From contig LXQI01000008.1 of assembly GCA_001683845.1 (NCBI GenBank), positions 1 to 64,000 of the forward strand: a stretch of DNA of 64,000 nucleotides, read 5' to 3'. Within the stretch, counting starts at the first letter, position 1; every line of letters starts with the position of its first letter. A model generated the notes under the pieces. That model was given only the letters and a program-made list of their open reading frames with translations. It was not told the DNA's origin and ran no database searches. This document shows, piece after piece, positions 45,415-56,610 of the stretch. The stretch is from Erythrobacter sp. ANT-B3C2. Lineage in GTDB: Bacteria > Pseudomonadota > Alphaproteobacteria > Sphingomonadales > Sphingomonadaceae. A program made the translations under genes and the position numbers.

Positions 45415-47175
45415 ATGAACCAGGCTGAAATCTCGCCGGTCATGTCGGATGCGCTGGTGATCCTGGGCGCGGCCGGCATCGTCATTCCGGTCTTTGCGCG
45501 CTTCCGCATTTCGCCCGTGGTCGGCTTCATCCTGGTGGGCGTGCTGGTCGGCCCGTTCGGCCTCGGCCGGCTAGTTTACGAGCATACCTGGCTGACATGG
45601 ATCACCATTTCCGATCCTGACCGGCTCGGCCCGTTCGCCGAATTCGGCATCATCCTCCTGCTGTTCAGCATCGGGCTCGAACTTTCGTTCAAGCGGTTGT
45701 GGACCATGCGGCGGCTGGTGTTCGGCTTCGGCGCGCTCGAGATCATCATCATCGGTGCGCTGATCGCCGCCTTCCTGTCGATGCTTGGCCAATACTGGAC
45801 CGGCGCTCTGGCGCTCGGGCTGGCGCTAGCCATGTCCTCCACCGCCGTGGTGCTGCCCATCTCGGGCACCCAGAGCCCGGTGGGTAAGATCGCGCTGTCC
45901 ATGCTGCTGTTCGAAGGCATCGCGCTGGTGCCGATCATCTTCCTGCTCGGCGCGATGGCGCCCTATGCCGGCGCCGATGGCGAGGGCAGCATGGGCGAGG
46001 CGCTGCTGCTGGGCGGGGGGGTGATCGTGGCGATGCTGGTGGTCGGCCGGCTGGTCCTGCCGCGCCTGTTCGCGCAGGCCGCCCGCACTAAAAGCCCCGA
46101 GCTGTTTCTCTCCGCCAGCCTGCTGGTGGTGATCGGCGCCAGCCTCGCCACCGCGATCACCGGCCTCTCGCCGATCGTGGGCGCCCTGCTGGCCGGGCTG
46201 CTGATCGCGGAGACCGATTATTCGCCCGAGGTGGCGACCATTCTCGAACCGTTCCGCGGCCTGGCGCTCGGGATCTTCCTTCTCACCGTGGGCATGAGCA
46301 TCGATCTGTCGACGATCTGGCTCAATTTTGCCAAGATCGCCCTCGCCGTGGTGCTGGTGCTCACGCTCAAGGCCGTGGCGACCGGCCTGTTGCTGCGCGC
46401 GATGGGTGCCCGGCGCGGCACGGCGGTGGAAACCGGCATCCTGATGGCGAGCCCCTCGGAAGACACGCTGATCATCATCGCAGCCGCCAGCGCCGCCATG
46501 CTGATCCAGCCCGGCACCGCGCAATTCTGGCAGATCGTCACCGCCATCGGCCTTACCATCACCCCGTTCCTGGCCATGCTCGGCCGCCATGTCGCTCGCA
46601 AGGTCGAACCGGCCAGCGCCGTCCCGAGGCAAGTGACCGACAGCGACGAGCCGCACGTCATCATCGTCGGTTGCGGCCGCGTGGGCCGGCTGGTGGCCGA
46701 AATGCTCACCCGCCACGACAAGCCTTATCTGGCGATCGATTCCGATTCCGAACTGGTCGATCAGTGCCGGCGCGATGGCTACAATGCGGTGTTCGCCAAT
46801 GCCGCGCGGATGGACGCTCTGGATCGGCTCGGAGTGCAGAGCGCTCCAGCGGTGATCCTGACAATGGACGAGCCGGTGCTGGCCCAGCGCATCACCCGCA
46901 AACTGCGCGGGGCCTACCCCCAGCTGCCGATCATCGCCCGCGCGCGCGACCAGTTGCACGCCGCCGAACTGTATCGCAGCGGCGCCAGCACCGCCGTGCC
47001 CGAAACACTCGAAAGTTCGCTGCAATTGTCCGAAGCCGTGCTGGTCGATCTGGGCGTGCCGATCGGCCCGGTGATCGCCTCGATCCACGAAAAGCGCGAC
47101 GAATTCCGCGATGCCATCAAGGAAGGCGGCGCCCTCGATTACAAGCCCAAGCTGCGCACCGGATCGGCCATCTGA
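45415..47175 (+). CDS. Kef-type (CPA2) cation/proton antiporter with TrkA-N domain
   Basis: A 586-residue protein: 12 or so membrane helices (about 8-395) of the CPA2 Na+/H+ or K+/H+ exchanger family, then a cytoplasmic RCK/TrkA-N domain (about 415-545) with the nucleotide motif VIIVGCGRVGRLVAEML. Kef transporters export K+ and are gated by glutathione adducts; no separate Kef accessory subunit is beside it, so the gating ligand is unknown. The substrate ion cannot be told from sequence alone. Confidence 0.9.
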   Translation: MNQAEISPVMSDALVILGAAGIVIPVFARFRISPVVGFILVGVLVGPFGLGRLVYEHTWLTWITISDPDRLGPFAEFGIILLLFSIGLELSFKRLWTMRRLVFGFGALEIIIIGALIAAFLSMLGQYWTGALALGLALAMSSTAVVLPISGTQSPVGKIALSMLLFEGIALVPIIFLLGAMAPYAGADGEGSMGEALLLGGGVIVAMLVVGRLVLPRLFAQAARTKSPELFLSASLLVVIGASLATAITGLSPIVGALLAGLLIAETDYSPEVATILEPFRGLALGIFLLTVGMSIDLSTIWLNFAKIALAVVLVLTLKAVATGLLLRAMGARRGTAVETGILMASPSEDTLIIIAAASAAMLIQPGTAQFWQIVTAIGLTITPFLAMLGRHVARKVEPASAVPRQVTDSDEPHVIIVGCGRVGRLVAEMLTRHDKPYLAIDSDSELVDQCRRDGYNAVFANAARMDALDRLGVQSAPAVILTMDEPVLAQRITRKLRGAYPQLPIIARARDQLHAAELYRSGASTAVPETLESSLQLSEAVLVDLGVPIGPVIASIHEKRDEFRDAIKEGGALDYKPKLRTGSAI

Positions 47176-47238
47176 AGGCGTTTCGCGGCACGCCTTCGGC
47201 GCTCGGGCGTTGAAGGGAACACCAAGGAGAACAACGCC

Positions 47239-47412
47239 ATGACGAACCCCGACCCCACCAAGCCGGTCAGCAATGACGAAAAGTTCAAGCCGAAGAACGT
47301 GGCGCACGAAGGCGCCGGTTCGGTCGACTCAGCCGGCCGCAAGGATCGCAACATGGACGATACCGCCCGCGGCAGCGAAGGCGATCGCCGCCGCGCCTCA
47401 GGTCCGCGTTAG
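47239..47412 (+). CDS. Small hydrophilic protein, 57 residues
   Basis: A short charged ORF with a good ribosome binding site (AAGGAGAACAACGCC then ATG). It opens MTNPDPTKPVSNDEKFKPKN and is rich in Asp, Lys, Arg, Asn and Gly throughout, so it is probably disordered. It lies 63 bases after the antiporter and before a convergent terminator. I do not know the family; composition like this is typical of small stress- or stationary-phase proteins. Length and good start make it plausibly real. Confidence 0.6.
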   Translation: MTNPDPTKPVSNDEKFKPKNVAHEGAGSVDSAGRKDRNMDDTARGSEGDRRRASGPR

Positions 47413-47421
47413 AGATATTCA

Positions 47422-47450
47422 GGCAGGGTGAGGCGCACGCCTGCCCTGCC
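47422..47450. terminator. Bidirectional terminator between the small ORF and alaS
   Basis: GGCAGGG and CCCTGCC are separated by 15 bases that can form a further AGGCG/CGCCT stem. The right end is followed by CCCCCTTC. It separates the plus-strand antiporter unit from the convergent alaS gene. Confidence 0.6.
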
Positions 47451-47466
47451 CCCTTCAAGACCGGAC

Positions 47467-50148
<2,682 letters not shown>

Positions 50149-50312
50149 GGCGGTGAGTTAAGGCCGAGGCCGGCGTGCTACAAGCGGATTAACCCGCTCA
50201 CCCTGCGCGGCCCGGGCGATCAGCGAGCGGCCAGCGCCGCCCCTGCTGTGCCATGCGGCGGGGCGCCCTCCCCCGTCCCAACGATGGGGCGACGCCGACC
50301 CCGCCCCTCGCC

Positions 50313-51350
50313 TCAGCCCTCCGGCTCGGCCTCGCCGTCATCGTCAGGGCCGGTCATCATTTCCTCGGCCACCTTATCGGTGCGGCTGCGGATCGCCGTT
50401 TCGATGCGGCCGGCCATCTCGGGATTGTCGCGCAGGAACTGCTTGGCGTTCTCGCGCCCCTGGCCGATCCGGGTGCTGTCATAGGAGAACCAGCTGCCCG
50501 ATTTCTCCACGATGCCTGCCTTCACGCCAAGATCCAGCACCTCGCCGATCTTGCTGATCCCCTCGCCATACATGATGTCGAACTCGACCTGCTTGAACGG
50601 GGGGGCCACCTTGTTCTTCACCACCTTCACCCGGGTGGTGTTGCCGATGATCTCGTCGCGGTCCTTGATCTGCCCGGTGCGGCGGATGTCGAGCCGCACG
50701 CTGGCGTAGAACTTCAGCGCGTTGCCGCCCGTGGTGGTCTCGGGATTGCCGTACATCACGCCGATCTTCATGCGCAGCTGGTTGATGAAGATCACCATGC
50801 AGCGCGAGCGGCTGATCGATCCGGTCAGCTTGCGCAGCGACTGGCTCATCAGCCGCGCCTGCAAACCAACGTGGCTGTCGCCCATCTCGCCCTCGATCTC
50901 GGCGCGCGGCACCAGCGCAGCGACCGAATCGACCACCAGCACGTCAATCGCGTTCGAACGCACCAGCGTATCGACAATCTCGAGCGCCTGCTCGCCCGTA
51001 TCGGGCTGGCTGATGATCAGCTCGTCGATGTCGACGCCCAGCTTCTTGGCATAGACCGGGTCGAGCGCATGCTCGGCATCGACGAAGGCTGCGGTACCGC
51101 CGCCCTTCTGCGCCTCGGCGATCACGTGCAGCGCCAGCGTGGTCTTGCCGGAGCTTTCGGGGCCGTAGATCTCAATCACCCGCCCGCGCGGCAGGCCACC
51201 GATGCCCAATGCGATATCGAGCCCAAGCGAACCGCTGGAGATCGACTCCACCTGCATCGTTTCGCGGCTACCCAGCTTCATTGCCGAGCCCTTGCCGAAT
51301 GCGCGGTCGATCTGTGCGAGCGCCGCCTCAAGTGCCTTTTGCCGGTCCAA
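50313..51350 (-). CDS. recA: Recombinase RecA
   Basis: A 345-residue RecA, the strand-exchange and LexA-coprotease protein of homologous recombination and SOS. Walker [14 protein letters not shown], Walker [12 protein letters not shown], the [15 protein letters not shown] loop and an acidic C-tail ([12 protein letters not shown]) are all present. The start is TTG at 51350, which opens with [19 protein letters not shown], the normal start region; ATG does not occur in frame upstream. A LexA-like box lies about 96 bases upstream. cckA lies upstream in the same direction. Confidence 0.98.
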   Translation of the reverse strand: MDRQKALEAALAQIDRAFGKGSAMKLGSRETMQVESISSGSLGLDIALGIGGLPRGRVIEIYGPESSGKTTLALHVIAEAQKGGGTAAFVDAEHALDPVYAKKLGVDIDELIISQPDTGEQALEIVDTLVRSNAIDVLVVDSVAALVPRAEIEGEMGDSHVGLQARLMSQSLRKLTGSISRSRCMVIFINQLRMKIGVMYGNPETTTGGNALKFYASVRLDIRRTGQIKDRDEIIGNTTRVKVVKNKVAPPFKQVEFDIMYGEGISKIGEVLDLGVKAGIVEKSGSWFSYDSTRIGQGRENAKQFLRDNPEMAGRIETAIRSRTDKVAEEMMTGPDDDGEAEPEG

Positions 51351-51445
51351 GCTGATATCCTTCGCTCTAAGTGCCGAATCTCGGTTAACGCACGCCTGCC
51401 ATCAGAGCGGTGGAATGCAAGAGCCGGTGTTGGCCTTTTCCACGT

Positions 51446-51460
51446 GTACCCGTTTTGTTC
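51446..51460 (-). promoter_or_regulatory. LexA/SOS box candidate upstream of recA
   Basis: GTAC-N7-GTTC on the plus strand, that is GAAC-AAAACGG-GTAC on the coding strand. The alphaproteobacterial SOS consensus is GTTC-N7-GTTC, so this is a match with one base different and correct spacing. Position and gene fit SOS control. Confidence 0.6.
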
Positions 51461-51487
51461 AAGCGCGATCCGCGGGATTTCTGCACA

Positions 51488-53920
51488 TTAGCGGCGGGAA
51501 GCTTCCAGCACTGCGCCCACCTTCGCGGCAATCTGAGCGACGTTGAACGGCTTGGCAATGAAGTGCATCTGCTCGATGTCGATCTCGCCCCGCAGCTGGC
51601 CCTCGGCATAGCCGGACATGAACAGCACCGGCATGTTGGGCGCGATCTCGCGGATGGCGCGTGCCATCGCGGGGCCGTCCATGCTTGGCATCACCACATC
51701 GCTCACCACCAGGTCGAAGGCCGGGCCGGCGCGCACCGCGGCCAGCCCCTCCTCGCCATCGGCCGCGGTGACCACCTCGTAACCCTGCCGGGCGAGCGCC
51801 CGTTCGGCCACCGCGCGCACCATGTCCTCGTCCTCGACCAGCAGGATGCGCCCGCCGCCCGACCATTCGCGCGGCTGCTCGGGCTCGGGCTGCGGCGCGG
51901 GCCGACGCAGCTCCTCGTCGGTGGCGTGGTGGACGGGCAGGTAGATGGTAAAGCGCGCGCCCTTCGAGCCGTCCGGATGGTCGACATTGTCGGCAAAGAT
52001 GAACCCGCCCGATTGTTTGACAATGCCGTACACCGTGGCGAGGCCCAGCCCGGTGCCCTTCCCCTGCTCCTTGGTGGTGAAGAACGGCTCGAAGATCTTG
52101 GGCAGCAAATGCTCGGGGATCCCGCCGCCCGTATCGTCGGCCACCAGCGCGGTGTAGTCCCCCGGCGGCACCAGCGTGTTGCCGGCGCGGCGAATGTCCT
52201 CTGCGCCGATCCGACGGGTGGCGAAGGTCAGCCGACCGCGCGCCTGGTCGCCGCCGCGTGCCTGGATCGCATCGCGCGCATTCACCGCAAGATTGACGAT
52301 CACCTGCTCGAGTTGGCGCGGATCGGCGCGGATGGGGCCCAGATCGCGGTCGTGCTGCGTTTCCAGCGCGATCTTCGCACCCAACAGGCGCTTCAGCAGT
52401 TGGCTGACCTCAGCCAGCACATCGGGCAGCTGCAGCAGCTCGGGCTGCAAGGTTTGCTGGCGGGAAAAGGCGAGCAGCTGCCGCGTGAGGCTGGCGGCGC
52501 GGTTGGAATTGGCCTTGATCTGCTGGATGTCGTCATAATCGCTGTCACCCGGCAGGTGGCGCAGCAGCAGCAGATCGCAATAGCCGATGATTGCGGTGAG
52601 CACATTGTTGAAATCGTGCGCCACGCCACCGGCAAGCTGGCCCACCGCCTGCATCTTGGTCGCCTGCGCCACCTGCCGCCGGAGGCGCGTTTCTTCGGTG
52701 CTGTCGGCCAGGCTCAGCAGCACCGCCGCCTCGCCCAATCCGCGCACCCCGGCGATGCCGAGTGAAACCGGCTCCTCGGACTCGCCGCGCAGGCGCACGG
52801 TAATATCGCCACTGGACGCGGCGCCTTGCGCGAACCGCCGCACGGCATCGGAGATCACGCTCTTGTCCTGCCGCACCACGAGATCCGAGGGGTAGGGCGG
52901 CAGGCGATCGCCCTTCACCTGTGCGGCGCGGCGGAAGGCGGGGTTGCTGAACAGGAACCGCCCGTCGCGATCGGTCATGGCAAGGCCCAGCGGCAACTGT
53001 TCGACCAGCCTTTCCAGCTGCTGCGTGGCGCTCGCCGGCTCGCCGCTCCAACCGCCAAGGCAGGTCGCGGCATCCAGCAGCAGCATCAGCGTGGGCGCGC
53101 CCTCGCCATCGCCGGATGCGAGCGGCACCGGCACCAGCGCCAGCGCGCCGCCCTCCTGCCCCTGACGAGCGAAATAGATCCGGTCGCGCTCGTCGGCTCG
53201 GAGCAGGGCAGCGAATGGCTCCCCCGCCAGCCGTGCCTCCGCATCGCCAACCGCGCGAGCGGCGAAACCCGGGCTTGCCGAGAGCACCGCGCCGTCATTG
53301 TCGACCAGCGCCGCCTCGATCCCCGCCGCACCCAGCAGCGGGCCAAACGCGCCGGTCAGCGCCTCGCCGATCGTCGCTACAGGGTCGGGCGGCGAGACCC
53401 GCTCGAAACGCCAGACGAGGTGATCCTCACCCGCGCCCGCCCGCCGTGCGCTCGCCATCCAGGCGCCCAGCCCGTTCTCCAGCATCGTCGTGCCGCTTGC
53501 CCCATCCCGCCAGGCGATGCGCCCCGCCTGCACCAGCCGCTCCTGCTCCGCCCCGCTTAGCTGCAGGCGCGGCGGTGCGTGGGTAGAGCCGAAGCCCTGC
53601 TCGTAGGCGGAGTTGGCGCAGACCAGCCGGTTGGCCCGGTCGGTGATGGCAAGGGCAACGCCCTCCTGCTCGATGGCCGCCGCAGTTACCGACCAATCGT
53701 GCACCGCACCCTCGGCCGGGCCGGCCGCCCTGCCCGCCATTGGGCGCCTGCGGCCCGCGAACCAGCCCGCAAGGCCGAGCACCCCCAGCCCGCCGCCATA
53801 GGCAAGCGCCACAGCTGTGCTGCCCGTAACCAGCAGGATCAGCACCGCGCTTGCCAGCAAGGCCAACGCCAAGGCGGCCAATTCGAGCCGGAGTGCCGGG
53901 GCATGGTTTCCCAGGATCAT
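51488..53920 (-). CDS. cckA: Cell-cycle hybrid histidine kinase CckA
   Basis: An 810-residue membrane hybrid kinase. Two membrane helices lie at the N-terminus (about 10-55), then PAS domains (about 75-290 and 295-410), a HisKA with His435 in GQLAGGVAHDFNNVLTAI, an HATPase_c (NLAVNARDAI, GKGTGLGLATVYG) and a receiver with Asp741 (VVSDVVMPSMDG). The QLAGGVAHDFNN phosphorylation site and fused receiver are signatures of CckA, which passes phosphate via ChpT to CtrA to control the cell cycle. Its position beside recA and smpB-dapA is the usual alphaproteobacterial context. Confidence 0.92.
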   Translation of the reverse strand: MILGNHAPALRLELAALALALLASAVLILLVTGSTAVALAYGGGLGVLGLAGWFAGRRRPMAGRAAGPAEGAVHDWSVTAAAIEQEGVALAITDRANRLVCANSAYEQGFGSTHAPPRLQLSGAEQERLVQAGRIAWRDGASGTTMLENGLGAWMASARRAGAGEDHLVWRFERVSPPDPVATIGEALTGAFGPLLGAAGIEAALVDNDGAVLSASPGFAARAVGDAEARLAGEPFAALLRADERDRIYFARQGQEGGALALVPVPLASGDGEGAPTLMLLLDAATCLGGWSGEPASATQQLERLVEQLPLGLAMTDRDGRFLFSNPAFRRAAQVKGDRLPPYPSDLVVRQDKSVISDAVRRFAQGAASSGDITVRLRGESEEPVSLGIAGVRGLGEAAVLLSLADSTEETRLRRQVAQATKMQAVGQLAGGVAHDFNNVLTAIIGYCDLLLLRHLPGDSDYDDIQQIKANSNRAASLTRQLLAFSRQQTLQPELLQLPDVLAEVSQLLKRLLGAKIALETQHDRDLGPIRADPRQLEQVIVNLAVNARDAIQARGGDQARGRLTFATRRIGAEDIRRAGNTLVPPGDYTALVADDTGGGIPEHLLPKIFEPFFTTKEQGKGTGLGLATVYGIVKQSGGFIFADNVDHPDGSKGARFTIYLPVHHATDEELRRPAPQPEPEQPREWSGGGRILLVEDEDMVRAVAERALARQGYEVVTAADGEEGLAAVRAGPAFDLVVSDVVMPSMDGPAMARAIREIAPNMPVLFMSGYAEGQLRGEIDIEQMHFIAKPFNVAQIAAKVGAVLEASRR

Positions 53921-53939
53921 TGCGTGCCCTCTCCCGCCA

Positions 53940-54509
53940 CTATTCGGGCCGCGAGAGCCGTGCCCGGACCCTGGTCGCGCGCCACGGCCGCCGGGTCCAG
54001 CGCCGTGACACGATGAACCGCCATACCAGCATGGAGATCAGATAGCCGCTCGCCCCCAGCAACACCGCCAGCACGATAAAGCCCAGCGCGGTCACGCCGG
54101 CGGTCTCCATGAACCAGCCGAAGCTGCGCCAGCGCCCGCTGGCGAGCTCCTCCTGTGCGGCCCCACCCGTGGCGGCATCGATCCGCAGCAGCCCGCGGCC
54201 CACGCGGTTCGCAACCACCAACCATACGGGCAGCGTGAACGGATTGGTCACAAAGGTAACGAGCGCCGCCAGCGGCACGTTGGCCCGCGCCGGCATCGCC
54301 AGAAAGGCAGCCAGAAAGATCTGCCCGAACGGCACGATAAAGCCGGAGAACAGCCCCAAAGCCACGCCGCGCGGCACCGAACGCCGCGTAAAACGCCACA
54401 GTTCCGGGCTCAGGAAGCGGTGCGCGATGGGCGCGAGCCAGCGATTCTTCGCCAGTTCCTCGCGCGTCGGCATCCTCGGCCGCCACCATCTGTTACGCTG
54501 CCCTGTCAT
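53940..54509 (-). CDS. DUF2062 membrane protein
   Basis: A protein of about 189 residues with two or three membrane helices (FSGFIVPFGQIFLAAFLAM and GVTALGFIVLAVLLGASGYLI) and the conserved NPFTLPVWLVVANRVG segment of DUF2062. Function is unknown. The ATG at 54509 (MTGQRNRWWRP) is used; an upstream GTG and a downstream ATG (MPTREEL) are alternatives. It lies between cckA and smpB. Confidence 0.8.
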   Translation of the reverse strand: MTGQRNRWWRPRMPTREELAKNRWLAPIAHRFLSPELWRFTRRSVPRGVALGLFSGFIVPFGQIFLAAFLAMPARANVPLAALVTFVTNPFTLPVWLVVANRVGRGLLRIDAATGGAAQEELASGRWRSFGWFMETAGVTALGFIVLAVLLGASGYLISMLVWRFIVSRRWTRRPWRATRVRARLSRPE

Positions 54510-54563
54510 CGCCGCGAGTCCATACACCTTCGGGATTAACGGGACACCAAGGCAGCGGTGCTT

Positions 54564-55046
54564 TCAACCACGGTCGCGCAGCAGCCGCGCCTTGTCGCGC
54601 TTCCAGTCGCGATCCTTGATGGTCTGGCGCTTGTCGTGAGTCTGCTTGCCCTTTGCCAGCGCCAGTTCAACCTTCGCTCGCCCGCGCCCGTTGAAATAGA
54701 CCGAAAGCGGGATCAGCGTCATCCCCTTGCGCTCCACTGCGCCCACCATCTTTTCGATTTCGCGCTCGTGCAGCAGCAGCTTTCGCGGCCGCTTGGGCTC
54801 GTGGTTGAAGCGGTTGCCGTGGCTGAATTCAGGAACGTTGGCATTGACCAGCCAGGCCTGGCCATTGCGGATCTCGGCATAGGATTCGGCAATCGATCCC
54901 TCCCCTCCGCGCAAGCTCTTCACCTCGGTGCCGCTGAGCGCGATCCCAGCCTCGAACACATCCTCAATGAAATAATCGAACCGCGCCCGCCGGTTCTCGG
55001 CGACGGTCTTGAGCTTGTCGAAGGTGGCGGGTTTTGGGCGGGCCAT
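54564..55046 (-). CDS. smpB: SsrA-binding protein SmpB
   Basis: A 160-residue SmpB, which delivers tmRNA to stalled ribosomes for trans-translation. It has [31 protein letters not shown], and the basic tail [20 protein letters not shown]. The ATG at 55046 gives [12 protein letters not shown]; the upstream in-frame codons would add 13 non-conserved residues. No tmRNA gene was seen in the window. Confidence 0.95.
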   Translation of the reverse strand: MARPKPATFDKLKTVAENRRARFDYFIEDVFEAGIALSGTEVKSLRGGEGSIAESYAEIRNGQAWLVNANVPEFSHGNRFNHEPKRPRKLLLHEREIEKMVGAVERKGMTLIPLSVYFNGRGRAKVELALAKGKQTHDKRQTIKDRDWKRDKARLLRDRG

Positions 55047-55094
55047 GGGGCGGCGGGATGTAGGCGCGCAAACCGGGGATTGCAAAGCTCACGG

Positions 55095-55607
55095 TCAGCC
55101 GCGCCCGCGCAGCTTGTGCCAGACCCACCGCCAGAAGCGTGCCTCTGCCAGCAGCGCACGAACCAGCAGCGGCGGCATGCCGGCCGCGAGCAGCCGCGCG
55201 GGATCTGGCCGGGGCGAGTAGACGATCCTCAGGATGGCCGCGAATGCGACCAGTTCGAACACGATGAGGATCGGGAAAACAACCATGCGGAGCCAGCCGA
55301 GAAAAGGAAGCACCTCGCCCTCTCCCTGCGGCATCAGCCAGCCGGCGAACCATAGGCCGGCCAGTCCCAGCCCGACGCAGCGCAGCGCAATTGCGGCAGG
55401 GCGCAGGCGACCGCGCAGGTACAGCGCGTAGACAGCCGGCAAGAACAGCCCGAAATCGAACAGCAGGGTACGCTCCAGTGTCAGCGGGTCGCGCGCAGCT
55501 TCCGCAGTGGTCGAAAGCAACCAGGCGGCAAGCAGCGTCAAGGGCAGCAGCAGGTAGAACCAATGCGCCTTAGCGAAGGAGCGTTGCGGGGCAACTTGCC
55601 CCGTCAT
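55095..55607 (-). CDS. Hypothetical membrane protein, 170 residues
   Basis: Four hydrophobic helices (WFYLLLPLTLLAAWLL, LLFDFGLFLPAVYALYL, LGLAGLWFAGWL, FPILIVFELVAFAAI), then a C-terminal amphipathic stretch with many Arg and Trp. I do not recognise the family. The ATG at 55607 overlaps the end of dapA (ATGA on the minus strand), suggesting co-translation with dapA. smpB follows 48 bases later. Confidence 0.7.
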   Translation of the reverse strand: MTGQVAPQRSFAKAHWFYLLLPLTLLAAWLLSTTAEAARDPLTLERTLLFDFGLFLPAVYALYLRGRLRPAAIALRCVGLGLAGLWFAGWLMPQGEGEVLPFLGWLRMVVFPILIVFELVAFAAILRIVYSPRPDPARLLAAGMPPLLVRALLAEARFWRWVWHKLRGRG

Positions 55608-56509
55608 GCTGGGTCGCCGTTTATCGACCAGCCGGGCTCGGCTTTGTCCAGCGCCTCTTCAACTACCCGCCGAGCCGCTTCGCTGCATGGCACCAGCGGC
55701 AGGCGCACCTCATCGCTCAGCCAGTCGTGCAGCCGCGCCAGGCCATATTTCGCCGGCGCCGGGCTCGCATCGGCAAACATGGCGCGGTGGAGCGGGAACA
55801 GGCGCTCGTTCAGCGCCCGAGCGCGCTCGAAGTCGCCGGCGCCGGCGGCAGCATGGTACTCGGCGCACAGAGCCGGCGCGACATTCGCCGTCACCGAGAT
55901 GCAGCCCACCTGCCCCAGCGCGTAGCCCGCCAGCGAGAGCGGATCGTCGCCCGAGAGCTGGCAAAATCCCGCGCCCAGAGCCGCCCGCTGGGTTACCACT
56001 CGCGTCAAATCGCCGCTCGCATCCTTGAGCCCGACGATCCGCTCGGGGAACCGCCGTGCCAACGCGACCACGGTCGCCGGCAGGATGTCGGTCACCGTGC
56101 GCCCCGGCACGTTGTACAGCACGATCGGCAACGCGCTCTCCTGTGCAAGGCGGCCGAAATGCGCGAGCAGCCCCTCCTGCCCGGGCCGATTGTAATAGGG
56201 CGCGACACACAGCGCCGCATCGGCCCCGTTCGCCGCCGCGCGCTGAAGGTGCGCCAGTGCGATGCGCGTATCGTTGCTGCCGCAGCCGGCAATCACCGGC
56301 ACCCGCCCCCCCGCCTGCTCGACCACGATCGCGATCACCCGGTGATGCTCCTCATGGTCGAGAGTCGAAGCCTCGCCGGTTGTGCCGCAGGGGACCAGCG
56401 CGGACGAGCCGCTCTCGATCTGCCAATCCACCAGCCGGCGAAGCGCCGTCTCGTCCACCACGCCATCTCGAAAAGGGGTGATCAGGGCGGGGATTGAGCC
56501 TGTGAACAT
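55604..56509 (-). CDS. dapA: 4-Hydroxy-tetrahydrodipicolinate synthase
   Basis: A 301-residue TIM-barrel aldolase that condenses pyruvate with aspartate semialdehyde in lysine and diaminopimelate synthesis. The Thr-Thr pair is in CGTTGEASTL, the catalytic Tyr in LYNVPGRTVTD, and the Schiff-base Lys in GLKDASGDL. Length is standard. It overlaps a membrane gene downstream (ATGA) and is divergent from slt. Confidence 0.96.
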   Translation of the reverse strand: MFTGSIPALITPFRDGVVDETALRRLVDWQIESGSSALVPCGTTGEASTLDHEEHHRVIAIVVEQAGGRVPVIAGCGSNDTRIALAHLQRAAANGADAALCVAPYYNRPGQEGLLAHFGRLAQESALPIVLYNVPGRTVTDILPATVVALARRFPERIVGLKDASGDLTRVVTQRAALGAGFCQLSGDDPLSLAGYALGQVGCISVTANVAPALCAEYHAAAGAGDFERARALNERLFPLHRAMFADASPAPAKYGLARLHDWLSDEVRLPLVPCSEAARRVVEEALDKAEPGWSINGDPA

Positions 56510-56610
56510 CGTGCGGTCTCAACCTTATCCTGTCATAGGCGGCGCCTATAGCGGCTTCGCGCCGCGCCCGGCTCCCTCGTTAATTGCCTGATAAGGAGCC
56601 GCCCGTCAGG

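Noticed and set aside
50253-52765. Long plus-strand frames opposite recA and cckA
   Set aside because: Same reason; both minus-strand genes have all expected motifs.
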